Positions 43,728-53,702 of a stretch of DNA of 64,000 nt are shown in pieces. Positions within the stretch are counted from its first letter, which is position 1, and the number at the start of each line of letters is the position of its first letter. A model generated the notes under the pieces. It did not search any database and had not been told where the DNA came from. It was given only the letters and a program-made list of their open reading frames with translations. The position numbers and the translations under genes are program-made. The stretch is from UBA11222 sp049323435. GTDB taxonomy: Bacteria; Pseudomonadota; Alphaproteobacteria; UBA11222. The stretch lies in the NCBI GenBank assembly GCA_049323435.1, contig JBMOMX010000020.1, forward strand, positions 68,207 to 132,206, in the 5' to 3' direction.

Positions 43728-43785
43728 CGGGCATCGAAGAAATTTGTTGGTATTTTTGTTGGTATCGATGCCCGCGTGTTGGTAT
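43728..43785. promoter_or_regulatory. Repeat array upstream of the integrase (possible arm-type sites)
   Basis: Three copies of TGTTGGTAT lie at 43745-43753, 43757-43765 and 43777-43785. A perfect 10-bp inverted repeat (CGGGCATCGA at 43728-43737, TCGATGCCCG at 43765-43774) encloses the first two. The array lies between the tRNA and the integrase start, where arm-type integrase or excisionase sites are expected. Role inferred. Confidence 0.6.
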
Positions 43786-43813
43786 CATGCCGTTAGGCAG
43801 GAGGATTTCCCTT

Positions 43814-45052
43814 ATGTCGCTAACGGATATGAAATGCCGGAACACCAAAGCTGGCCCGGCGCTTAGAAAACTCTCGGATGGGGGCGGGCTTCAACTATGG
43901 GTTCAGCCAACGGGCGCACGCCTGTGGCGGCTTGCCTACCGGTTTGGCGGGAAACAAAAGCTTCTCGCGTTGGGTGTCTACCCCGTTACGTCCCTCGCCG
44001 GCGCAAGACAGGGCCGCGATGCCGCAAAACAACTTCTTGCCTCTGGCGTTGATCCCTCTCAGGCGAAGAAGCAGACGAAGGCGGCTCGGGCCGCTTTTGG
44101 CGACAGCTTTCGTGTAATTGCAGAAGAATATGTATCAAAGTTAAAACAGGAGGGCCGCGCCGGAATAACCATTTCCAAAATCGAATGGCTGCTTTCATTC
44201 GCCTACCCAACGATCGGCAACCAGCCCATCAAAGAAATTGGCGCGCCAGATATTTTGCTGGTACTGCGGGAGATCGAAATGCGCGGGCGGCACGAATCGG
44301 CTCGCCGACTACGGTCAATAATCGGAAGTGTGTTTCGCTATGCCGTGGCGACAGCGCGTGCCGAAGCCGATCCTACATTTGCTCTCAAAGGCGCTCTTGT
44401 CAGACCAACGGTAACGCCGCGCGCTGCGGTGACAGATCCAAAAGCTCTGGGGGCATTGCTTCGCACAATAGATTCATTTGACGGACAACCGAGCACCCAC
44501 GCTGCGCTGAAACTTATGGCGCTGCTTTTTCCGCGCCCTGGAGAATTGCGGGCGGCCGAATGGAAGGAATTCGACTTTGACAATGAGGTCTGGACCATTC
44601 CAGCAACTCACACAAAAATGCGGCGGGCTCATCGCGTTCCCTTGCCGGCACAAGCCATCGCTATTCTAAAAGAACTTCATCAAATTACGGGCCGAGGAGT
44701 AATCCTTTTTCCAGGCATTCGCGACGAGATGCGCCCAATTTCGGACAATACTTTAAATGCTGCTCTGCGACGGTTGGGTTACACCAAAGATGAGGTGACG
44801 GCACACGGATTCCGCGCGACAGCATCCGCCCTCATGAATGAGAGTGGCAAATGGCATCCTGACGCTATTGAACGCCAACTTGCACATGTCGAGAATAATG
44901 ATGTCCGGCGCGCTTACGCACGGGGAGAGCATTGGGATGAGCGGGTGAGGATGATGCAATGGTGGGCCGACTATCTCGACACACTGAAATCTACTTCTGA
45001 CAAAATACTCGCATCTGATATTTCTATAGCGAGGAGGGGACAACGGCGATGA
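43814..45052 (+). CDS. int: Site-specific tyrosine integrase, P4/DUF4102 type
   Basis: A 412-residue integrase that should catalyse recombination at the tRNA-Thr 3' end. The N-terminal arm-binding domain is of the DUF4102 kind ('LSDGGGLQLWVQPTGARLWR', 'ALGVYPVTSLAGAR'). The core-binding region follows, then the catalytic residues: Arg in 'LLFPRPGELRAAEW', the H-x-x-R of 'TAHGFRATASALMNE', His in 'QLAHVENNDVRRAY', and the nucleophile Tyr in that last motif. ATG 43814 has AGGAGG nine bases upstream; an ATG at 43787 is in frame but has no such site. It seems intact. Confidence 0.93.
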   Translation: MSLTDMKCRNTKAGPALRKLSDGGGLQLWVQPTGARLWRLAYRFGGKQKLLALGVYPVTSLAGARQGRDAAKQLLASGVDPSQAKKQTKAARAAFGDSFRVIAEEYVSKLKQEGRAGITISKIEWLLSFAYPTIGNQPIKEIGAPDILLVLREIEMRGRHESARRLRSIIGSVFRYAVATARAEADPTFALKGALVRPTVTPRAAVTDPKALGALLRTIDSFDGQPSTHAALKLMALLFPRPGELRAAEWKEFDFDNEVWTIPATHTKMRRAHRVPLPAQAIAILKELHQITGRGVILFPGIRDEMRPISDNTLNAALRRLGYTKDEVTAHGFRATASALMNESGKWHPDAIERQLAHVENNDVRRAYARGEHWDERVRMMQWWADYLDTLKSTSDKILASDISIARRGQRR

Positions 45053-45160
45053 ACCAACGCCTACAGGCTAAATATCTGCAGGGGTGTGAAATTTTTTCGT
45101 TTTCGATTTTATAATGGATAATGGCAATGTGCACTTAAACTCTTCCGACTTCAGGACTTG

Positions 45161-48100
45161 CTACTGCTCTGGAGGCACATACGTGATCGAGCACTCATGA
45201 TTGATCTGCATAAGAGCGATGAGTCCCTTACCCAACTGTAGCTCATGTCGGGCAATAGCACCGCCGACGCGTACGCAATTCAGAAATACGAAACGGTCGT
45301 GAAAGTCGCGTATGGGCGTTTTTCTACGCGGTTTGAGGGTAAGCGGCGTTTTCTGTGCTGCATCGCCCAGGATTGTGCTCCATCGGGTTCCCAGATCTCT
45401 CCGCTGATCGGATTCGCTCTCGGCGCTATCGTCGCGCGGCGGCCTATACTCGATCGTGACTTGTTCAATAGACTTAGCTCGTTCGAGCAGAGCTTTGACG
45501 AACGCAACTTGCGATGAACGCGCGCCAGAATCAGCTATGGCATATGGGTCGCTAATCTCGAGGTGACCGATTTTAGCCCCATTGAAGATATCCAGGATGT
45601 CAGGCAGTGGACGCGGCTGGTTTGGGGCGCATCGCCATATCCGCGGCTGCAAGCGAAGTGGTATATTTTGTAGAGATAGCAAGGGCCGCTCTCGCGATTG
45701 TGATTTCTGTGACTTACCCTCCTCGTCCTCCCGCCTCCTCGAGGAGGTAGGAGAAGTTTCAACATCTGTAGGATTGGAATTACTACTGGAGCCTTTCGAT
45801 TCGAAGGTAGAGACCTCCTCGAAAAGTGTGCCGATATCAGCCTCATCACCTTCCGGTGGCACAAGCATATCTCGTGAGAGAGATCGCTTGCGCTCAAGAA
45901 GGTCGTTCAGTCGGATATCGAAGCTTGACGGTCCTATAATTGGATCGCTGTGGACAGCCAAGGGAAGATAGACATGGACGGGCTTGTCTTGTCCAATGCG
46001 ATAAGCCCGATCCGTACTTTGATCTTCGACTGCAGGATTCCACCACCGCGACAGGTGTATGACGTGGTTCGCTGCGGTGATGGTAAGGCCCACTCCACCA
46101 GCTTTCGGGGATAGTAATAACACGTCAAAGATGCCCGGGTGAGATTGAAAGTTATTCACGATTGCCTGGCGTTTTGAACCGGGTACTCCACCGTGGATAC
46201 GTGCCGGAGGATGTCGCAAATTGAATCGCGTCTGGATAAGCGTCGCCAGTTTAGCTTGCATTGCCAAGCTCTCGACAAAGATAAGTGCTTTTTCACTCTT
46301 GGCCTGAACCTCCTTCAGGATTTCGAGCGTCCAGGATAAACGTGCCGACTGTGCAGCGTAGGCATCGAGATCAGTGGGAGCCTCTTCCGGGTCGATGGGG
46401 TGAAGTGAGATACCCCGCATCTCGTGAAGGATCTGTAATATGCCGTCTTTTCTGCTCAGGCTCGCTTTGCCTGCGACAGCCCTGCGGACGCAGTTTTCGT
46501 AAGTCGAGGCTTGCAGTGGCGGCATTTTAATCTGCTTGGCATGTACAATTTTCTCCGGCATCCCTTCCAAATGGTCGGACTTCATCCTGCGCAGCATGTA
46601 GGAGGGCATGTTATCCTGCCGGTCCACAAGCTTCGACCGTAGCTGTTTCAGTGCGTCTGTATTTGTCGGCGGATAACGTCTCTCAAAGTCTTTGCTTGAT
46701 CCGAGTAGGCTAGGGGAAATCACGTCCATTATTGACCATAGGTCCTGCAACCGGTTTTCGACGGGTGTTCCAGTCATTCCCAATACAAACTTGGGATTTA
46801 AAGACTTGGCTGCACGCGTGAGCTGACTAGTTGGATTCTTCAGTTTCTGGATCTCGTCAAATATCACAAGTTCGAATGGCCATTTTGCAAAGCTGATGTG
46901 ATAGTCGCGCAGCGTTTCATAGGTAGTCAGCACCACACCTGCGGATTTCCATGCCTCTGCTTGAAGAGCGGCCCTTCCTGTCACAATGTCTCGTTCTCCG
47001 AAAGAATCTTCTTCTCTGAGGCCCTTCAAGCTCCCGCCAAACGCAAGAACGATTTCTCCAAGATGAGGAGCATTTAGATGCCTTTCGATTTCGGCTCGCC
47101 AATTTGCCAGGAGACCAGTCGGCGCGACCACAAGAAACGGCCCTCTCGGACGTTTGTTGGCTCCCGCTTGTTCCTGCAGCCACGCCATGAATGCAATTGC
47201 TTGAAGGGTTTTTCCCAAGCCCATGTCGTCCGCAAGCAGCACACCAGAACGCCGGCGCGCCGCCGTTTCAACAAGCCATTTCAAGCCGTCAACTTGATGA
47301 GGTTTTAGTGTTGTATTCAGCCTGTCTGGCAGAGCAAATTCAGACGGCTCAACAACGACGGTCGGCGCAAATGGCGCGAACTCGACTTCCTCAAAATTCT
47401 CTCGAACGACCAAAAACAGGCGATCTCTTGTTATCTGCACTGTACGCGTCTGATCCGATGCAGCTTCAGATACATTGGCCCCAGCAGCCTGAGCGAAGGG
47501 CTTCAGATCGTTCAAAGCTGCGAGCGTCTGCGCAGTGGCGGGTACTATCGTTGATTCAACGCTAGCCGTCGGCTCTTGGTTGGCAATCGCTGTCTCAACC
47601 GCCGCGCATAGTGGTTCCACGATCTCGGGTGTGAGTTCAACGTAATTTTCACCAACGCGTATTCCAAATTTTTCCGGCAACCAGCTATTCGGTGTCTGCT
47701 TCAGCCACGGAAGAACAGGCTTGGTCCACACGTCAACTCCGGCTACCCGAGCGGAAAACTGTTCGGTTTCAAGAAACAGGCTGTCCACGCCGATCCGCTC
47801 CGCGACCTCTTCGCCCAATCGTTGCCGTAATACGCGTCTTGGGTTAGTAACGAAGGCGCGCCTTTCTGAAGATGGGGCTGATTGCAGATTGCGCACTTCT
47901 TGCAGTGCGGGACGAAGGGCAGGGTCTATATAGACATAGTCGCCGTCACGGAGTGTATAGGCGGGTTTCACTTCGCGATTTCGGCGGAACTGATTCTCAG
48001 CAAACATCCGCTGGGCTTTGGGCGGCAATACGCTATCTTCTTCATCTGGAACAAGGGATTCATCGGCATTTTGTTTCGAAGGAGGCCCAAACAGCACTGG

Positions 48101-48778
48101 ATCAAAATCGAATGGATCCGCCCGGCCTAATTTCAGCGAAAATGCTGACGCATAGTGAATGCGGGTTTCTGTCAAGTAACCATTGGCTTCGAATGAAGAG
48201 CGCACCTGCTCTGGCAGAAGTGCCTGTAAAGACGCGAGAGCGCCGAAGCGTTGACTTTCGTCGGCTGGTTCAGAAAGCAAGCTGGCTGAAGTCCATAAGG
48301 AGAAAAGTGGTTCCGGAATGCGCCGCTGAATTCCCTCATATTCGAGTATTGCGCCGACCGCCTTGGCCCTGATAGCGCTCCCCCCAGGGCGCACCCACCT
48401 TGATCGGACAACAAATTGAGAGTCCGTTATCAGGTGATCACTCTGAAGATCTAGTGCGAGATTCGTAGCGGCAGGTAATTGTAGAGCGTCGGCCGTTCCG
48501 GCATCGAGATTTGCCAAGCAGCGAGGATGTAGACGAATCTCATAATCGGCCATCTCTACCAGCCGCTTGCCATCTGGCGTGACTTCTTCGCTTTCGGCCA
48601 GTGCTTGCAGGCATGACAGTCCCAGGCGAATTTTAGGGGCGTGACTAACCCAATTGTCGACTTTAATCTGTGTGTTTCCCAGCAATTTCTTAACGGTGCC
48701 AGACAGGACAAGATGCCCCGTTTCATAATTGAGGCTGTGAGATAATTTCAGACTGTTTGGCGTTGTAGACCTGAACAT
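45161..48778 (-). CDS. zorD: Zorya type I ZorD: SNF2-type helicase/nuclease effector
   Basis: ZorD is the large DNA-acting effector of the Zorya anti-phage system. This 1205-residue protein has a long N-terminal domain (1-480) of no obvious fold, then a SNF2/SWI2 ATPase. The Walker A is 'LLADDMGLGKTLQAIAFMAW' (about residue 520), Walker B 'VIFDEIQKLKN' (about 640), 'GMTGTPVENRLQDLWSIMD', and motif VI 'DRAYRIGQDKPVHVYL' (about 925). A C-terminal extension of about 200 residues follows. ATG 48778 is preceded by TTG in frame. The gene is last in zorABCD, nine bases after zorC, and converges with the integrase. Confidence 0.93.
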   Translation of the reverse strand: MFRSTTPNSLKLSHSLNYETGHLVLSGTVKKLLGNTQIKVDNWVSHAPKIRLGLSCLQALAESEEVTPDGKRLVEMADYEIRLHPRCLANLDAGTADALQLPAATNLALDLQSDHLITDSQFVVRSRWVRPGGSAIRAKAVGAILEYEGIQRRIPEPLFSLWTSASLLSEPADESQRFGALASLQALLPEQVRSSFEANGYLTETRIHYASAFSLKLGRADPFDFDPVLFGPPSKQNADESLVPDEEDSVLPPKAQRMFAENQFRRNREVKPAYTLRDGDYVYIDPALRPALQEVRNLQSAPSSERRAFVTNPRRVLRQRLGEEVAERIGVDSLFLETEQFSARVAGVDVWTKPVLPWLKQTPNSWLPEKFGIRVGENYVELTPEIVEPLCAAVETAIANQEPTASVESTIVPATAQTLAALNDLKPFAQAAGANVSEAASDQTRTVQITRDRLFLVVRENFEEVEFAPFAPTVVVEPSEFALPDRLNTTLKPHQVDGLKWLVETAARRRSGVLLADDMGLGKTLQAIAFMAWLQEQAGANKRPRGPFLVVAPTGLLANWRAEIERHLNAPHLGEIVLAFGGSLKGLREEDSFGERDIVTGRAALQAEAWKSAGVVLTTYETLRDYHISFAKWPFELVIFDEIQKLKNPTSQLTRAAKSLNPKFVLGMTGTPVENRLQDLWSIMDVISPSLLGSSKDFERRYPPTNTDALKQLRSKLVDRQDNMPSYMLRRMKSDHLEGMPEKIVHAKQIKMPPLQASTYENCVRRAVAGKASLSRKDGILQILHEMRGISLHPIDPEEAPTDLDAYAAQSARLSWTLEILKEVQAKSEKALIFVESLAMQAKLATLIQTRFNLRHPPARIHGGVPGSKRQAIVNNFQSHPGIFDVLLLSPKAGGVGLTITAANHVIHLSRWWNPAVEDQSTDRAYRIGQDKPVHVYLPLAVHSDPIIGPSSFDIRLNDLLERKRSLSRDMLVPPEGDEADIGTLFEEVSTFESKGSSSNSNPTDVETSPTSSRRREDEEGKSQKSQSRERPLLSLQNIPLRLQPRIWRCAPNQPRPLPDILDIFNGAKIGHLEISDPYAIADSGARSSQVAFVKALLERAKSIEQVTIEYRPPRDDSAESESDQRRDLGTRWSTILGDAAQKTPLTLKPRRKTPIRDFHDRFVFLNCVRVGGAIARHELQLGKGLIALMQINHECSITYVPPEQ

Positions 48779-48790
48779 CAACGGCGTCCC

Positions 48791-50818
48791 TTAGTGGGAG
48801 GGTCGTCGCGGATTAACGCGCCGACTCGGTATTGATTTCGCGCGGAGCCGCAATATGCGAATCTGATATAGCGGATTCGAGTCGTCCGAGCGTCCAAGCG
48901 GACCATAGGACAGTTTAGTGAGAAAATGTTTTTTCATGGCTGGACCGGGCGCGAATGTTTCACGCCGCGAGTTGTGCACCAGATAGCCCGAATGCTGAAG
49001 CGTCCGAATCACCCGCTTATCGCCTCGTGCTTCGATAGGCGAACCGTTCGACAGCACGAACGCCGCCTGGTAAAGCGCGATATACGCCTTACACCGATCA
49101 GTTTCAATATTGAGGTGAGTCTGCAATAAACCACGCCAACCGGGCGCGTGCTCAATGCTAAATCCGTCTCCTATGTTGGGGTTAAGAGGCAAACCGCCCG
49201 GTATTTTATGGTTAGTGATTGTGAGAGCGTAGAAAGCGCCGTCAGCCGCTTCGACAGACAGACAGGTATAAGGGCAGTCTGCCGCGTCCACAATGGCGTC
49301 CAGCACGTGCTGGCGGAATGTATCAGTGATCGAGACAGTGACGGGCGTGTCCAGTGTGACATGATCGACTCCCAGCGAAGCATCCAGCGCGACGTCAACA
49401 GCCGTGTCGACAGACACGACATTTGAACGGCGTCTCATGTTTGGTTGCCAATCACTTGTTGGTGTTGAGCGTCTAGTCTCATCTTTGATAATCGCTGCCA
49501 CCGTTCGTTGCCATCCAAAATTTTCAGATGATGTATGGCTGCCATCTATGGGAGCAAGCCGAAGGTCGTCGGGTTGATAAAAATCCTGAAACAGCTTTGG
49601 CGCGCCAGTGTCGTTTTTTTTCCAGATATTGTATTTACCGTTATGACTCCATTCTGCAATTGTAAGATCACCTATCTTCATTACAAGAGCAGTATGATTT
49701 GGACTGCGGCTTCCGCCTCTCCCGAGCTTGCCAAATTTCATAAGTCCCTTGTCGTCCGATTCTTTTGCCGCCTGCTGCGCAAGACGCGCGCCGTTGGCCC
49801 CGAATACAACCCAAGCCTGCTCAATATGGCCCGCCTCCAGATAGGCGGTCCAAAAGGCCCTGCGGTATTTCCACATTATTTCATTATCTGTCACCCGGTC
49901 GACGATATCAAAGAACTGGTAGACCGAGGCTTTTGTCAGCCAACGAAGGAGCACGGCATATGCTTTGGTGTCTTCATTGAGCTTCTTCCACTTCGCAGGC
50001 CGCACACGCGGGTCACCTGCAAATTCAAGGAGTTCGCCAATGATGACGCGCCGGTGCGCTTCGGTTGGCTCCAAATTATGCCATGGTTCAAGAAGCGCCT
50101 TAGCATAGTCCACAAAGCGATTTTCGTAACTAAATCGGGAACTCCGATTTGCCCAGGCAATAAGCCGTTCTTGCATTACGACGGCTCTGTTCTGATCTGC
50201 CTGTGAGACATCGTTGCAGGCTTCAGCAAAAGCAAACTCTACCATTTTTCCAGTGACCGAAGATTCGTTTAAACCAGTCTCTTCGAGGACACGGTCGACT
50301 GGCATTCCATTACTAAGAACGGATTCCGCCAATCGGGAAGGAGCCTCGCTGACCTTAAATAACTGGTATCGAATTGCGCGGTCGTGCCAGGGCCACTGCC
50401 AGATCCGAACAACATCGTCAAGCCATTCGCCTACCCGCTTCAGTGCTTCGTTATGAGGGTCAAACCACTCTAAATATTGAAAAATAGAAGCTAGCACCGC
50501 AGATTTTTGACGCCTGCTACCGATCAGTTGCAAGACATTTTCTCGCAGAGGGGCATCAATTGCTATTGGCAGAGACCCATCGAAGAACCCGCGCGGCGCC
50601 TGACGTAGTTCGCGGCGATTCAAGTTCGCCAGTTTGCCCTGTTTGAATGCCGCAACGAGCTTTTCCTGAATGTGAGCTACTGATACTTCCTGGCCGATGG
50701 TGCCGCCCTTATCGATGATCTTGGTGGCTTCACGTGCGATATCGCGGACCTGAGGAGCGTGAACTCTGAGGAGGCGAAATAAATCAGCAGATTCGTTCAG
50801 CGTCGCCTTAAGCGTCAT
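48791..50818 (-). CDS. zorC: Zorya type I ZorC (EH signature domain)
   Basis: ZorC is the DNA-binding co-effector of type I Zorya. The 675-residue protein is helical and rich in Trp/Arg, and carries the EH-signature motif with 'LTIAEWSHNGKYNIW' near residues 383-397. This motif separates type I (ZorC and ZorD) from type II (ZorE) systems. It overlaps the zorB stop by four bases (ATGA at 50815-50818), so it is coupled to the motor genes. Sequence outside the motif is divergent, and I identify it from motif and position together. Confidence 0.9.
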   Translation of the reverse strand: MTLKATLNESADLFRLLRVHAPQVRDIAREATKIIDKGGTIGQEVSVAHIQEKLVAAFKQGKLANLNRRELRQAPRGFFDGSLPIAIDAPLRENVLQLIGSRRQKSAVLASIFQYLEWFDPHNEALKRVGEWLDDVVRIWQWPWHDRAIRYQLFKVSEAPSRLAESVLSNGMPVDRVLEETGLNESSVTGKMVEFAFAEACNDVSQADQNRAVVMQERLIAWANRSSRFSYENRFVDYAKALLEPWHNLEPTEAHRRVIIGELLEFAGDPRVRPAKWKKLNEDTKAYAVLLRWLTKASVYQFFDIVDRVTDNEIMWKYRRAFWTAYLEAGHIEQAWVVFGANGARLAQQAAKESDDKGLMKFGKLGRGGSRSPNHTALVMKIGDLTIAEWSHNGKYNIWKKNDTGAPKLFQDFYQPDDLRLAPIDGSHTSSENFGWQRTVAAIIKDETRRSTPTSDWQPNMRRRSNVVSVDTAVDVALDASLGVDHVTLDTPVTVSITDTFRQHVLDAIVDAADCPYTCLSVEAADGAFYALTITNHKIPGGLPLNPNIGDGFSIEHAPGWRGLLQTHLNIETDRCKAYIALYQAAFVLSNGSPIEARGDKRVIRTLQHSGYLVHNSRRETFAPGPAMKKHFLTKLSYGPLGRSDDSNPLYQIRILRLRAKSIPSRRVNPRRPSH

Positions 50819-51570
50819 TGTTTGCTCTTTAGCCGCTCCTCGATTGGAGCAGTTTCGCTTGCCTTGGGTGCAGCCATCAGAATCCTGAGATCGATCCGCC
50901 GATTTCGACGTTTCGCAGCTTCGTCCGAACCGCTGGCGACGGGACGTTTGTCGGCATATCCGCTGACGCTTAAAATGGGACTGCAGGTTCCTGAATTACT
51001 ACTTAGGCAAAGGCTCTCCAACTCAGATCTCATCGCGATCAGCTGACGATAGGTATTGGTCGCCCGTACAACTGATAGATCCCAGTTATCTGTGAGACCG
51101 ACGCCGCCGGCGAAATGATCAGAGTCTGTGTGCCCCTCGATAAAGACGGATTCAATTTTGTGGCCAAGGGGAGGACAAGATATATCCCGTTCAACGCCAG
51201 CTGTATAACAGGGCAGGATCAACATTAGCCCGTCAGCGAGATGACCAAGGGCCGTTACACCTTCAGGCTTGAGGACAGCTTGGGCACTATCAAAAAGGAT
51301 TTCATCAGGCAGCCGCAGGACACCGGTCCTGGTATCCACTTCAACCTTTACCCCTTTCTGCCTAAGGTAATCCTCAAGCTGGAACAGAATTGTGCTGCGG
51401 GTGCGGTCAGCACTCGTCAACTGATCTGTGGTTAGACGAAATTGCATTGCATAATACATCATCAGGATGATGAAGATGAACACAAGACCGACCATCATGT
51501 CAGTCATCGAGATGAAGTAATTCTCTTCCTCGGCATGTTGCTCATAATAATGTTCGTCTGTGGAAATCAT
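50815..51570 (-). CDS. zorB: Zorya ZorB: MotB/OmpA-like motor anchor
   Basis: ZorB forms the stator-like plug and peptidoglycan anchor of the Zorya proton-driven motor. The 251-residue protein has one membrane helix (about 20-42) with the MotB-type proton-binding Asp24 in 'SMTDMMVGLVFIFIILMM'. A coiled linker leads to a C-terminal OmpA-like domain: 'VFIEGHTDSDHF' and 'GYADKRPVASGSDEAAKRRN', ending 'RRIDLRIL'. The start overlaps the zorA stop (ATGA, 51567-51570). Confidence 0.95.
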   Translation of the reverse strand: MISTDEHYYEQHAEEENYFISMTDMMVGLVFIFIILMMYYAMQFRLTTDQLTSADRTRSTILFQLEDYLRQKGVKVEVDTRTGVLRLPDEILFDSAQAVLKPEGVTALGHLADGLMLILPCYTAGVERDISCPPLGHKIESVFIEGHTDSDHFAGGVGLTDNWDLSVVRATNTYRQLIAMRSELESLCLSSNSGTCSPILSVSGYADKRPVASGSDEAAKRRNRRIDLRILMAAPKASETAPIEERLKSKQ

Positions 51571-53558
51571 TCAACTGCCTCAGTTTGCGCGCCACGTTCG
51601 CGCATTGCCTCTGCAAGCTCCATTATTGATTCAGAGTTTTCTTCTATAATTGACATGGAGCTGGCGAGCCGGTTGATGGCACGGCCCATTTCGGAATCCA
51701 CATCCTGCGCAAACTTCCGAAACTCGGACATGGAGTCGCCAAGCGTGGAAACCATCTGATTGAGTGTTTTCTCCAGTGACAGGTCAACCCCCTCAAATCG
51801 AGTGCGATAGCTGGTCCACGCCTCTTCGGCCGCCTCCTGCGTATTTTTTATCTTTTGGGCAAGGCTCGTCATTTCCTTTAGTGCTTCAGCGGCGGCGCGT
51901 TCGCTTTGATCAAGGGTTGCGGCTATGCGGCTTGCGGCGTCTTGGAACGACTTTGCCGCTGTTGCCACGGGTGATGCCGCCATTGCGAACCCACCCGCAG
52001 CATCTGACATGGCGCCGGCTGCGGAACGGGCGCCATCCGCTGACGTCTGGAACGCATCCGCGGCGTTCGAAGCATTGCGCTCGCTCTTTTCGATCGCGGC
52101 GGCAAGGGCGGAGATCCGCGATGCCGCCAACTCGACAGCCTCGATGATAGCTTTTCCTGACTCCGCAAATGCCGCTCCCGATTCGTTGATTGCGGCACGA
52201 ATGACGGACTCCGCCTGTTTGGCGGCATCTGTCATCGCAGCGCCCATCCGCTCCTGCAAGTCGCCTGCGACGGAGATGCCTGCACCGCAAAGTGCGTCGG
52301 CGGCTTGGGACATCACGTCGGCGGTCCTTGCATTGGCAGCCTCCAGCCCAGCTATTGTTGAACTGAGCAATTCCGCCTGCCGTGTTCTCGCCGTCTCCGT
52401 ATCGGTTGCTATGGCTTGCCCCATTTCTCCGACTTGGCCAGTCAGTCCGGTGAAGGCTTCCCGAATGTCGCTCGCGGCTTGAGCGAAATCGGAGCCGGCC
52501 GCGCGAATTTGGCGTGCCGCATCCTCGCCAGAGCCCTGGACGTGCTGCGAAAGGCCCTCCAACTGCGATCGTAAGGCTTCAAGCGTTTGGCCAAGCGCGC
52601 GAAGTTCGCCGTTGGTCGCGCTTTCAATTGCCTTTCCGACTCCCTCACCAAGGCGATCGCTCAACCGATCACTCATCATTTCCATGTTGGTATTAAGATC
52701 ACCAAGGGACGACTGCATTGGGGCCATAACCGACTGGAACTGCTGCCCGACTTGCTCACCTATCGACATAGCGAGATCGGTATTGAATTTTTCGAGTTGT
52801 GTTGATTGCCTCTTGAGTTCGCTGAGCTGGCGCACGGCCAGCTCCTGCGGCGACACATAGAGTAATCCGCGCTCAAGGAGGTCGCAGATCGCCAAAGCTC
52901 CTCGCTCACATTTTTTTGACAATCGATACTCGGCAAAACGCAGCATCAGTGAAGCCAGGAGACCACCGATAGAAGAAAAGAATTTAACAGACGCAATAGT
53001 CAGAAGACTGCGAAGCGCCGCTTGGGATTCCGCGGCCGTGGCACCTTCGCGCATTCCGTAAGCTGTTGCGTTCAGCGCAACCACGATGCCTAGAAATGTC
53101 AGGATAAGACCGAGCCCCACAAATGTGTTAGACCAGAAAATCAAATCCTTCTGGCGCGGGACGGCGCGCAAGAAATAAGTACTCGGGCGCATCGAATTGC
53201 GGATGGGCGTCTCTGTTTCGTCCACGATACTCTCGTGGAACTCGTGCCATGCTCTTGCAAGGGGTTCGGCGCTTCTTGATATCTTACCCATTGCTGCCGA
53301 AACATCGCTGAACGCACCGGCAAAGCTGTTCCGTTCGGCGGCAGGTTCCTGTGTGTCTCCGAGCGCTTTTTTGAGTGCCGCCCCCCGGTGCTTAACGCCC
53401 TTGATGAAGGGTCTCGAGCGGTACAACGCTCGAAGCCAGAAGAAGGCAGCAAACAGCAGCATTGCGGGCAAGAATATAAACGGCGCAACATAGCGGTCCT
53501 TGAAGACAAGTTCCAAAGCCCCGAATAGCTCATTCAATAAGAAATCTGGAGAAAGCAC
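51567..53558 (-). CDS. zorA: Zorya ZorA: MotA/ExbB-like motor with long tail
   Basis: ZorA surrounds ZorB in the inner membrane and extends a long helical tail into the cytoplasm that is thought to signal phage attack to ZorC/ZorD. The 663-residue protein has three membrane segments ('FIFLPAMLLFAAFFWLRAL', 'TFVGLGLILTFLGIVVAL', 'FFSSIGGLLASLMLRFAEY'). From about residue 250 to the end it is Ala/Glu/Gln/Ser-rich coiled coil resembling a chemoreceptor tail. The start is GTG 53558 after a strong GGGGGG site. It is the first gene of zorABCD. Confidence 0.94.
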   Translation of the reverse strand: MLSPDFLLNELFGALELVFKDRYVAPFIFLPAMLLFAAFFWLRALYRSRPFIKGVKHRGAALKKALGDTQEPAAERNSFAGAFSDVSAAMGKISRSAEPLARAWHEFHESIVDETETPIRNSMRPSTYFLRAVPRQKDLIFWSNTFVGLGLILTFLGIVVALNATAYGMREGATAAESQAALRSLLTIASVKFFSSIGGLLASLMLRFAEYRLSKKCERGALAICDLLERGLLYVSPQELAVRQLSELKRQSTQLEKFNTDLAMSIGEQVGQQFQSVMAPMQSSLGDLNTNMEMMSDRLSDRLGEGVGKAIESATNGELRALGQTLEALRSQLEGLSQHVQGSGEDAARQIRAAGSDFAQAASDIREAFTGLTGQVGEMGQAIATDTETARTRQAELLSSTIAGLEAANARTADVMSQAADALCGAGISVAGDLQERMGAAMTDAAKQAESVIRAAINESGAAFAESGKAIIEAVELAASRISALAAAIEKSERNASNAADAFQTSADGARSAAGAMSDAAGGFAMAASPVATAAKSFQDAASRIAATLDQSERAAAEALKEMTSLAQKIKNTQEAAEEAWTSYRTRFEGVDLSLEKTLNQMVSTLGDSMSEFRKFAQDVDSEMGRAINRLASSMSIIEENSESIMELAEAMRERGAQTEAVE

Positions 53559-53702
53559 TGGTCCCCCCGGACATTACGCTAGAACATCAAGGAAGGTTGC
53601 CAGCATCTCCGCAGAGGTCCGGGGAAGAGCTTGGCAACTAACCTCGATGACGTTACCTTATACTTAATACTTACAAGGCCTAGAATTAGGTTGAAGGAAA
53701 AT

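Noticed and set aside
50815..53558. Flagellar stator genes motA/motB or ExbB/ExbD
   Set aside because: The order with EH-signature and SNF2 genes, the long coiled-coil tail and the absence of flagellar genes identify ZorA/ZorB instead.
45161..53558. Type II Zorya
   Set aside because: No ZorE-like HNH nuclease; an EH-signature ZorC and a SNF2 ZorD are both present, which defines type I.
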